A stretch of DNA of 64,000 nt from Streptomyces sp. 840.1. GTDB lineage: Bacteria; Actinomycetota; Actinomycetes; Streptomycetales; Streptomycetaceae. Shown in pieces: positions 52,552 to 64,000 of the stretch; the stretch's first letter is position 1, and each line of letters starts with the position of its first letter. The stretch covers positions 930,001 through 994,000 of the forward strand of contig NZ_RJUU01000003.1 of NCBI RefSeq assembly GCF_003751445.1, read 5' to 3'. The notes under the pieces are model-generated. The model did no database searches. It was not told the DNA's origin and saw only the letters and a program-made list of their open reading frames with translations. A program made the translations under genes and the position numbers.

Positions 52552-53550
52552 GTGAAAGTCGCAGTTGTCGGTGCCGGCGCGATCGGCGCCTATGTCGGGG
52601 CCGCGCTCCACCGCGCCGGCGCCGAGGTCCATCTCATCGCCCGCGGGCCCCATCTGGCCGCCATGCGCCGCGACGGCGTACGCGTCCTCAGTCCGCGCGG
52701 CGACTTCACCGCACGCCCGTCGGCCACCGACGACCCCTCGGAGGTCGGGCCCGTCGACTTCGTGTTCCTCGGGCTGAAGGCCAACTCGTACGCCGCGTCG
52801 GGCCCCCTGGTCCACCCCCTGCTGCACGACCGCACAGCGGTCGTCGCCGCCCAGAACGGCATCCCCTGGTGGTACTTCCACGGGCTCGCGGGCCCGCACG
52901 CCGGCCGCCGTATCAACAGCGTCGATCCGGCCGGCACGGTCAGCTCCACGCTGCCGCCCGAGCGGGCGATCGGCTGCGTCGTCTACGCGGCGACGGAGAT
53001 CGAGGCACCCGGTGTCGTCCGCCACCTCGAAGGGACCAGGTTCTCCATCGGCGAGCCCGACCGGACCGTCTCCCGCCGCTGCCGGGAGTTCAGCGAGGCC
53101 ATGGTCGCCGGCGGGCTCAAATGCCCGGTGGAGCCCGATCTGCGCAAGGACATCTGGATCAAGCTGCTCGGCAACATCTCGTTCAACCCGATCAGCGCCC
53201 TGTCCAGAGCCACCATGGGCCAGATCTGCCGCCACCCGGACACCCGCGCACTCGTCGGTTCGATGATGCGCGAGACCCTCGACGTCGCGGCCGCGGTCGG
53301 CTGCCGGCCCGGGATCTCCGTGGAGCGGCGCCTCGCGGGCGCCGAGCGCGTCGGTGACCACAAGACCTCCACCCTCCAGGACCTGGAGAAGGGCAAGCCC
53401 CTGGAACTCGACGTGCTGCTCGCGGCCGTCGTCGAACTGGCGGCCCTGGCCGGTGTCCCCGTACCGACCCTGCGCGCCGTGCACGCGCTCGCCGATCTCC
53501 TCGCCACCACCTCCTCGCCCGCCCCGGCCCCAGCAGGGAGCGCACCGTGA
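52552..53550 (+). CDS. 2-dehydropantoate 2-reductase family protein (PanE/ApbA)
   Basis: A 332-aa NADPH-dependent reductase. GTG start after CGGAGAG. The Rossmann motif VVGAGAIGAYVGAALHRAG opens the protein; DIWIKLLGNISFNPISAL holds the catalytic Lys and Asn of the family. PanE reduces ketopantoate, but many actinobacterial paralogues act on other 2-oxo acids. As first gene of the formate dehydrogenase operon, overlapping the next gene by GTGA, it may act on an oxalate-related 2-oxo acid such as glyoxylate. That is inference only. Confidence 0.87.
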   Translation: MKVAVVGAGAIGAYVGAALHRAGAEVHLIARGPHLAAMRRDGVRVLSPRGDFTARPSATDDPSEVGPVDFVFLGLKANSYAASGPLVHPLLHDRTAVVAAQNGIPWWYFHGLAGPHAGRRINSVDPAGTVSSTLPPERAIGCVVYAATEIEAPGVVRHLEGTRFSIGEPDRTVSRRCREFSEAMVAGGLKCPVEPDLRKDIWIKLLGNISFNPISALSRATMGQICRHPDTRALVGSMMRETLDVAAAVGCRPGISVERRLAGAERVGDHKTSTLQDLEKGKPLELDVLLAAVVELAALAGVPVPTLRAVHALADLLATTSSPAPAPAGSAP

Positions 53551-55484
53551 ACAACAACCGCAAGCGACGTGAGCGCAAGCAGTACGAACGGCTGACGCAC
53601 CCACTGGTCCGGGATCCGGACGGCACCCTGCGCCGGGCCGGCTGGGACGAGGCGCTGGCCCGCGCGGCTGCCGGGTTCCGGCAGACCCGGCAGGAGTACG
53701 GGCCCGACGCCTTCGCGATGCTCTCCTGCGCCCGCGCCACGAACGAGATGAACTACGTGGCGCAGAAGTTCACCCGGGTGGTGATGGGCACCAACAACGT
53801 GGACTCCTGCAACCGGACCTGTCACGCCCCCAGCGTCGCCGGCCTCTCAGCGGCGTTCGGCTCGGGCGGCGGCACCTCCTCCTACGAGGAGGTCGAGCAC
53901 ACCGATCTCATCGTGATGTGGGGCTCCAACGCCCGCTTCGCGCACCCGATCTTCTTCCAGCACGTGCTGAAGGGCATCCACAACGGCGCCCGCATGCACG
54001 CCGTCGACCCGCGCCGCACCTCCACGGCCGAGTGGGCGGAGAGCTGGCTCGGCCTGAACGTCGGTACGGACATCGCGCTCGCCCACGCGATCGGCCGCGA
54101 GATCATCCACGCCGGGCTGGTCAACCGGGCGTTCGTGGCCCGCGCGACAACCGGCTTCGAGGAGTACGCCGCGCTCGTCGAACCCTGGACGCTCTCGGCG
54201 GCCGAGAAGGTGACCGGGGTACCGGCCGAGGCGATCCGCGACCTGGCCCACGCCTACGCCACCGCCGAACGGGCCCAGCTGTGCTGGACGCTGGGCATCA
54301 CCGAGCACCACAACGGCACCGACAACGTCCGCGCCCTGATCAACCTGTCGATGCTGACCGGCCACGTCGGCAGGTACGGCTCCGGCGTCCAGCCCCTGCG
54401 CGGGCAGAACAACGTGCAGGGCGGCGGCGACATGGGCGCCATCCCCAACAAGCTGCCCGGCTTCCAGGACATCCTCGACCCGCACTCCCGGCAGAAGTTC
54501 GAGCGGAGCTGGGACACGGTCATCCAGCCCCGGTACGGAATGACGCTCACCGAGATGTTCGAGTCGATGGAGAGCGGCGCACTGCGTGCGGTGTACTGCA
54601 TCGGCGAGAACCCGGCCCAGTCGGAGGCCGACAGCGAACAGGCCGTACGGCGGCTGGAGGCCCTGGACCACCTGGTGGTGCAGGACATCTTCCTGACGAG
54701 GACCGCGGAGCTGGCGGACGTGGTGCTGCCCGCGACCGCCGCCTGGGCCGAGACGGACGGAACCACTACCAACAGCGAGCGCCGGGTGCAGCGGGTACGG
54801 GCGGCGCTGGTGCCGCCCGGCGAGGCCCGGGAGGACATCGACATCCTCTGCGCGCTCGCCGGACTCCTGGGCCACGACTGGAAGTTCACCGACGCCGAGA
54901 CGGTGTGGAACGAGCTGCGCTCACTCTCCCCCGACCACTTCGGGATGACGTATGACCGGCTGGCGGAACACCAGGGGCTCCAGTGGCCCTGCCCCGACAC
55001 GGACCGGCTGCCGTCGAGCTTCCTGCACGCCCGGCTCTGGGAGACCGATCCCGTGCGGCGCGGCCGGGCCGCCCCCTTCGGTCTCGTCCGGCACGATCCG
55101 CCGGTCGACCTCACCGACGAGGAGTACCCGCTGCGGCTGACCACGGGGCGGCGGCTGGACTCCTACAACACCGGTGTGCAGAGCGGTGGCTACGCCTCAC
55201 CACTGCGGCGCGGCGAGTACATCGAGCTCTGCCCGGAGGACGCCGCCGCCTACGGGGTCGCGACCGGCGAGGAGGTCCGGGTGTCATCGCGGCGGGGCAG
55301 CGTCACCGCGCCGGTCTGGATCGAGGCCGGACTGCGGCCCGGACTCGCCTTCATGACGATGCACTTCCCCGACGAGGTCGACACCAACGTGCTGACGATC
55401 GAGGCGAACTGTCCGATCGCCGGCACCGCCGAGTTCAAGGCCTCCGCGATCCGGATCGAGAAGCTGGTGCCCGCATGGACCTGA
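53547..55484 (+). CDS. Formate dehydrogenase catalytic subunit lacking its Fe4S4 domain
   Basis: A 645-aa molybdopterin oxidoreductase of the formate dehydrogenase alpha type; it would oxidise formate to CO2. The Mo-ligating Cys is at about 92 with His93 next to it (SCNRTCHAPSVAGL), as in Cys-type formate dehydrogenases. GQNNVQGGGDMGAIP and the C-terminal molydopterin-dinucleotide-binding domain (RLTTGRRLDSYNTGVQSGGY) are intact. The usual N-terminal Fe4S4 domain is missing: the chain starts with a basic lead and then ERLTHPLVRDPDGTLR, which is the sequence normally found after that domain. The missing domain is at the C-terminus of the ferredoxin-like protein two genes downstream. The stop overlaps the next gene by 10 bases. 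Confidence 0.88.
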   Translation: MNNNRKRRERKQYERLTHPLVRDPDGTLRRAGWDEALARAAAGFRQTRQEYGPDAFAMLSCARATNEMNYVAQKFTRVVMGTNNVDSCNRTCHAPSVAGLSAAFGSGGGTSSYEEVEHTDLIVMWGSNARFAHPIFFQHVLKGIHNGARMHAVDPRRTSTAEWAESWLGLNVGTDIALAHAIGREIIHAGLVNRAFVARATTGFEEYAALVEPWTLSAAEKVTGVPAEAIRDLAHAYATAERAQLCWTLGITEHHNGTDNVRALINLSMLTGHVGRYGSGVQPLRGQNNVQGGGDMGAIPNKLPGFQDILDPHSRQKFERSWDTVIQPRYGMTLTEMFESMESGALRAVYCIGENPAQSEADSEQAVRRLEALDHLVVQDIFLTRTAELADVVLPATAAWAETDGTTTNSERRVQRVRAALVPPGEAREDIDILCALAGLLGHDWKFTDAETVWNELRSLSPDHFGMTYDRLAEHQGLQWPCPDTDRLPSSFLHARLWETDPVRRGRAAPFGLVRHDPPVDLTDEEYPLRLTTGRRLDSYNTGVQSGGYASPLRRGEYIELCPEDAAAYGVATGEEVRVSSRRGSVTAPVWIEAGLRPGLAFMTMHFPDEVDTNVLTIEANCPIAGTAEFKASAIRIEKLVPAWT

Positions 55485-57316
55485 AATTCACCGGCGCCAC
55501 CCCCACGGACACCGAACGGCAGGCGGTGGACGCCCTGCTGGGCCCGCCGGCGTCCGGCTGGGAGGGAGCGGCCACCCGCAGCGACGAGGACCTGCGGTGG
55601 GCCAGGGGCGGCGCGGCGGCCGCCAAGGACCGGCGCGACCAGTTGCTGCCCGCCCTGCACGCGGTGAACGACCGGGTGGGCTGGATCAGCGAGGGCGCCC
55701 TGGACTACATCTGCCGCCGGCTGACGGTGGCCCCGGCCGAGGCGTACGGGGTCGCGACGTTCTACGCGATGTTCTCGCTGCGCCCCCGCCCGGCGAAGGT
55801 CCTCCACGTCTGCACGGACCTGGCCTGTGCCGCCCGGGGCTCGGCCGCGCTGGGCGCGGAGCTGACGGCGTCCCTGGCCCCGGCGGGCACACCGGTGCGG
55901 GGTGCGGTCTGGCAGGAGAGCCCCTGTCTGGGCCTGTGCGAAAGGGCCCCGGCCGCGCTGCTGCTCCGGGCGGGCGCCCCGCACACCGCCTCGGTCGTCG
56001 CCCCCGCCACCGCCGGAGCCCTCACCGACGCGGCCCGCGCCCCCGGGGCCGCCCCCGCCGGGCCCCCGCCCGAAGCCGCCGTCCCCCAGGCCGGCCGCCC
56101 CGGACTCGTTCTCCTCAGGCGCATCGGCACCACGGACCCCGCCTCCCTCGACGACTACCGTGCGAGCGGCGGCTACACCGCGCTGCGCCGCGCCTTCGCC
56201 CTGGGCCCCGCCGGCGTCATCCGGGAGGTGCTCGACGCGGGGCTCGTCGGCCGCGGCGGCGCCGCCTTCCCGACCGGCCGCAAGTGGGAGGCCACGGCGC
56301 AGCAGCCCGACACCCCGCACTACCTCGTCTGCAACGCCGACGAGAGCGAGCCGGGCACCTTCAAGGACCGGGTGCTGATGGAGGGCGACCCGTACGCCCT
56401 CGTCGAGGCAATGACCGTGGCCGGCTACGCGACCGGTGCCCGGCAGGGGTTCGTCTACCTGCGCGGCGAGTACCCCCTGGCGTACGAGCGGCTGAGCCAC
56501 GCCCTGGACAGTGCCCGCACACGCGGCCTGCTCGGTCCCGACGTCCTGGGCCAGGGGTACGCCTTCGACATCGAGATCAGGCGGGGCGCGGGGGCGTACA
56601 TCTGCGGCGAGGAGACCGCGATCTTCAACTCGATCGAGGGCCTGCGCGGGGAGCCGCGCTCGAAGCCGCCGTTCCCGGTCGAGAAGGGCCTGTTCGGGAA
56701 GCCGACGGCCGTGAACAACGTCGAGACGCTGGTCAACGTGCTGGCGATCCTGGAACACGGTGCCGCCGCCTACGCGGCCACCGGCACCGGCTCGTCCACC
56801 GGCACCAAGCTGTTCTGCGTATCGGGACAGGTGGCCCGGCCCGGGGTCTACGAGCTGCCGTTCGGTGCGAGCCTGCGGGAGCTGCTGGAGCTCGCGGGCC
56901 CGCCGCAGGATCTGCGCGCGGTGCTCCTGGGCGGGGCCGCGGGCGGGTTCGTCCGCCCCGGCGAGCTGGACATCCCGCTCACCTTCGAGGGGACCCGGGC
57001 CGCCGGCACCACGCTCGGCTCGGGCGTCGTACTGGTTCTGGACGGTTCGGTGGAGCTGCCGCGTGTCCTGCTGCGGATCGCGGAGTTCTTCCGGGACGAG
57101 TCGTGCGGCCAGTGCGTGCCCTGCCGGGTCGGCACGGTGCGCCAGGAGGAGGCGCTGCACCGGATCAAGGACCGTACCGGCGCCGCGGCCGCCGATGACA
57201 TCGCCCTGCTGAGAGAGGTGGGGCAGGCCATGCGCGATGCCTCGATCTGCGGTCTGGGCCAGACCGCGTGGAATGCCGTCGAGTCCGCCATCGACCGTCT
57301 GGGGGTCTACAAGTGA
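55475..57316 (+). CDS. Fused NuoE-NuoF-type diaphorase subunit of formate dehydrogenase
   Basis: A 613-aa fusion that passes electrons from formate to NAD. Residues 1-185 are NuoE-like with 2Fe-2S ligands Cys113, Cys118, Cys151 and Cys155 (CTDLAC and CLGLC). An Ala/Pro linker follows. Residues 205-613 are NuoF-like, with the FMN/NADH site GRGGAAFPTGRKW, NADESEPGTFKDR, GAGAYICGEETAIFNSIEG and the 4Fe-4S ligands Cys544, Cys547, Cys550 and Cys592. The ATG at 55475 overlaps the preceding stop. Such NuoEF modules occur in soluble NAD-linked formate dehydrogenases and hydrogenases. Confidence 0.92.
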   Translation: MDLKFTGATPTDTERQAVDALLGPPASGWEGAATRSDEDLRWARGGAAAAKDRRDQLLPALHAVNDRVGWISEGALDYICRRLTVAPAEAYGVATFYAMFSLRPRPAKVLHVCTDLACAARGSAALGAELTASLAPAGTPVRGAVWQESPCLGLCERAPAALLLRAGAPHTASVVAPATAGALTDAARAPGAAPAGPPPEAAVPQAGRPGLVLLRRIGTTDPASLDDYRASGGYTALRRAFALGPAGVIREVLDAGLVGRGGAAFPTGRKWEATAQQPDTPHYLVCNADESEPGTFKDRVLMEGDPYALVEAMTVAGYATGARQGFVYLRGEYPLAYERLSHALDSARTRGLLGPDVLGQGYAFDIEIRRGAGAYICGEETAIFNSIEGLRGEPRSKPPFPVEKGLFGKPTAVNNVETLVNVLAILEHGAAAYAATGTGSSTGTKLFCVSGQVARPGVYELPFGASLRELLELAGPPQDLRAVLLGGAAGGFVRPGELDIPLTFEGTRAAGTTLGSGVVLVLDGSVELPRVLLRIAEFFRDESCGQCVPCRVGTVRQEEALHRIKDRTGAAAADDIALLREVGQAMRDASICGLGQTAWNAVESAIDRLGVYK

Positions 57317-58173
57317 CCGCTGTTCCGTTGCGACTGCCGCGCCGGCTGATCGAGTTCACCCTGGACGGCCGGGAGACCCGGGTGCCCGAGGGATCGACGA
57401 TCCTGGAGGCGTGCCGGGCCGCCGGCACGGACGTACCGACGCTCTGCCAGGGCGACACGCTCACCCCGAAGAACGCCTGCCGGGTGTGCGTCGTCGAGGT
57501 GGAGGGGGCCCGTACCCTCACCCCGGCGTGCTCGCGCCGGGCCGAGGCGGGAATGACGGTGCGTACCGACAGCGAGCGGGCCCGGCACAGCCGCAAGGTC
57601 GTGCTGGAGCTGCTCGCCTCGTCCACCGACCTGTCGACGACGCCCGGGGCCGCCGGGTGGATCAAGGAGTACGGGGCGGAGCCGGGCCGCTTCGGCGCCG
57701 ACGCGGCCCGGGTCAACGAGGAGCCGAAGGTCGACAACGACCTCTACGTCCGGGACTACGACAAGTGCATCCAGTGCTACAAGTGCGTCGACGCGTGCGG
57801 CGAGCAGTGGCAGAACACGTTCGCCATCGCCATCGCGGGCCGCGGTTTCGACGCCCGTGTCTCCACCGAGCACGGGGTGCCGCTCACCGATTCGGCCTGT
57901 GTCTACTGCGGTAACTGCATCGAGGTCTGCCCGACGGGGGCGCTGTCGTTCAAGTCGGAATTCGACATGCGGGCGGCCGGGACCTGGGACGAACCGGCAC
58001 AGACGGAGACCACCACTGTCTGCGCCTACTGCGGGGTGGGCTGCAACATCACGCTCCATGTGCAGGACAATGAGATCGTGAAGGTCACCTCGCCGCACGA
58101 CAACCCGGTGACCCACGGCAACCTCTGCATCAAGGGCCGCTTCGGCTTCCAACACGTACAGAATCGGGTCTAA
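57313..58173 (+). CDS. Ferredoxin-like subunit carrying the Fe4S4 domain of formate dehydrogenase
   Basis: A 286-aa electron-transfer protein. It starts with GTG in a GTGA overlap. Residues 10-90 are a 2Fe-2S plant-type ferredoxin domain (PTLCQGD, NACRVCVVEV), followed by a His-Cys region and two 4Fe-4S motifs, CIQCYKCVDAC near 153 and CVYCGNCIEVCP near 197. From residue 237 to the end it has CAYCGVGCNI and GNLCIKGRFGFQH, which is the N-terminal Fe4S4/Mo-cofactor domain of formate dehydrogenase alpha subunits. The chain stops exactly where the catalytic domain would normally continue. So the alpha subunit is divided between this gene and the one at 53547. Confidence 0.9.
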   Translation: MTAVPLRLPRRLIEFTLDGRETRVPEGSTILEACRAAGTDVPTLCQGDTLTPKNACRVCVVEVEGARTLTPACSRRAEAGMTVRTDSERARHSRKVVLELLASSTDLSTTPGAAGWIKEYGAEPGRFGADAARVNEEPKVDNDLYVRDYDKCIQCYKCVDACGEQWQNTFAIAIAGRGFDARVSTEHGVPLTDSACVYCGNCIEVCPTGALSFKSEFDMRAAGTWDEPAQTETTTVCAYCGVGCNITLHVQDNEIVKVTSPHDNPVTHGNLCIKGRFGFQHVQNRV

Positions 58174-58178
58174 CGGTC

Positions 58179-59030
58179 ATGGGACGGGTCACCGAGCGCC
58201 GCCGCACCATCCGCATCCGGGACGGGGCCGTGTCCACGCGCCCCGACACCCTCGTCGCCGAGGAGCCCCTGGAGATCCGGCTGAACGGCAAGCCGCTCGC
58301 CATCACCATGCGCACCCCGGGTGACGACTTCGCGCTGGCGGCCGGCTTCCTGGTGAGCGAGGGCGTGATCGGCGAGGGCCACGAGGTGCAGTCGATCGTG
58401 TACTGCGCCGGGGCGACGGCCGACGGGGTCAACACGTACAACGTGGTGGACGTGCGGCTCGCGCCCGGCGTCGTGGTCCCGGACATCACGCTGGAGCGCA
58501 ACGTCTACACGACGTCCTCCTGCGGGCTGTGCGGAAAGGCCAGCCTGGACGCGGTCCGCACCACGACCCGGCACCCCGTCGCCGATACTCCCCCGGTCCG
58601 GGTGGAGCCCTCGCTGCTGGCCGCCCTCCCCGACCGGCTGCGCGCCTCGCAGCAGGTCTTCGACCGGACCGGGGGCCTGCACGCGGCGGCGCTGTTCTCC
58701 GAGACGGGCGAGCTGATGGACATACGCGAGGACGTGGGCCGGCACAACGCGGTCGACAAACTGGTCGGACGGGCCCTCACCGACCACCGGCTGCCACTGT
58801 CCCGGTCGATCCTGCTGGTCTCGGGGCGGGCCTCGTTCGAGCTGGCGCAGAAGGCGGTGATGGCGGGCATCCCGATGCTGGCGGCCGTCTCGGCGCCGTC
58901 CTCCCTCGCCGTCGACCTGGCGGCCGAGACCGGCCTGACCCTGGTCGGCTTCCTGCGGGGCCCTTCCATGAACGTGTACGCGGGTGAGCACCGCATCGCT
59001 CTGGAGGCGACGGCCGTCCACAGCCGCTGA
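58179..59030 (+). CDS. fdhD: Formate dehydrogenase accessory sulfurtransferase
   Basis: A 283-aa protein that moves sulfur from a cysteine desulfurase to the molybdenum cofactor of formate dehydrogenase, needed for activity. The family blocks are RTPGDDFALAAGFLVSEGVI, the sulfur-carrying SSCGLCGKAS (both Cys present), FDRTGGLHAAALF, EDVGRHNAVDKLVG and VSGRASFELAQKA. It begins 5 bases after the ferredoxin gene and closes the operon, which confirms that the operon encodes a formate dehydrogenase rather than another Mo enzyme. Confidence 0.95.
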   Translation: MGRVTERRRTIRIRDGAVSTRPDTLVAEEPLEIRLNGKPLAITMRTPGDDFALAAGFLVSEGVIGEGHEVQSIVYCAGATADGVNTYNVVDVRLAPGVVVPDITLERNVYTTSSCGLCGKASLDAVRTTTRHPVADTPPVRVEPSLLAALPDRLRASQQVFDRTGGLHAAALFSETGELMDIREDVGRHNAVDKLVGRALTDHRLPLSRSILLVSGRASFELAQKAVMAGIPMLAAVSAPSSLAVDLAAETGLTLVGFLRGPSMNVYAGEHRIALEATAVHSR

Positions 59031-59361
59031 GGCGCCCCGCCCGCTGCACGGGTGCGGGGCCGGCCGACGGGGAGCGCCCCCTGCGCCGGCCGGCCCCGGT
59101 CCACCTGGTAGTGCTTCGTTGCCTTGGGTGATCTTGCCTGGTGGTGGGGATCCTTCGAGTGTGAAGCTGGGGATGTGGAGCGGCTTCGGGGTGAGTTGGC
59201 GAAATGCGTGGGTGATGTGTTCGGGGTCCGGGCCGCTCACGCCACCGGGCTTCCCCGAGAGAGTCCAAAAGATCACCGGACGCTCCCGCCCGCCCCGGCC
59301 GGCTGTCTCCGGCACGGTGACGCCGCCTCGGCCGGGCTTCGAGGCGGCGTCCGGCCGCCCG
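59031..59361. other. Gap before the NRPS gene with a possible transposase remnant
   Basis: No intact gene is seen in these 331 bases. From about 59124 to 59235 a short plus-strand frame reads WGSFECEAGDVERLRGELA followed by VGDVFGV, with weaker GC3 than its neighbours. The sequence recalls the N-terminus of Streptomyces DDE transposases with a conserved RLRGEL element, but it is too short for a firm call. It falls at the border between the formate dehydrogenase operon and the NRPS gene. Confidence 0.3.

Positions 59362-64000
<4,639 letters not shown>

Overview
The window reads as actinobacterial chromosome, almost certainly Streptomyces. GC is very high, third codon positions are nearly always G or C, GTG starts and 4-base gene overlaps are common, and the gene families are typical: class F sortase, ROK and FCD-GntR regulators, DUF2254, EboA and a modular NRPS. 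No phage, plasmid or CRISPR signature was seen. One tRNA gene, tRNA-Leu(GAG), is present.

Layout. 1-6.5 kb (+): the 3' part of a sensor histidine kinase, a small secreted protein, a lipoprotein-type class F sortase, a secreted sphingomyelinase-like phosphodiesterase, an FAD monooxygenase and an apparently frameshifted lipoprotein gene. 6.5-12.6 kb (-): a ribose operon rbsR-rbsA-rbsCB-rbsK-rbsD, with permease and binding protein fused and two AATCGATT operators in front. 12.8-19.4 kb (+): a 1321-aa SF1 helicase with a long coiled coil, a strong bidirectional terminator, tRNA-Leu (-), a DUF2254 membrane protein and a PhyH-like dioxygenase. 19.6-30.2 kb: an aldehyde dehydrogenase and a sucCD pair (-), divergent from an oxalate-type operon (+): oxalyl-CoA decarboxylase-like TPP enzyme, class III CoA-transferase, ADP-forming acyl-CoA synthetase and OFA-family transporter. 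30.3-38.6 kb (-): an ebo-type cluster (EboA, EboB, UbiA-like EboC, EboE, nucleotide phosphodiesterase) together with an inositol-3-phosphate synthase and two TIM-barrel isomerases. 38.7-50.3 kb (-): a keto-sugar type locus with a 1237-aa secreted enzyme (sugar dehydrogenase propeller, PKD, CBM6-like, ThuA, DUF1080), a TIM-barrel isomerase, a Gfo/Idh/MocA dehydrogenase, a sugar ABC importer and a ROK regulator. 50.5-59.0 kb: an FCD-GntR regulator and a KAS III enzyme (-), divergent from a PanE-like reductase and an NAD-type formate dehydrogenase operon with fdhD (+). 59.4-64 kb (-): the last module of an NRPS that ends in a thioester reductase and runs off the window.

How the parts fit. The oxalate operon would produce formyl-CoA and formate, and the formate dehydrogenase 25 kb away would oxidise formate to CO2. 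Similar GTCKAC-containing sites lie in front of the oxalate operon, the formate dehydrogenase operon and the GntR gene, suggesting one regulator for both halves. The ROK regulator has a well-conserved 8-7-8 inverted repeat in front of its own gene and another in front of the large secreted enzyme, tying that sugar locus together. The NRPS adenylation domain carries a phenylalanine code next to a reductase, predicting a peptide with a C-terminal phenylalaninal or phenylalaninol.
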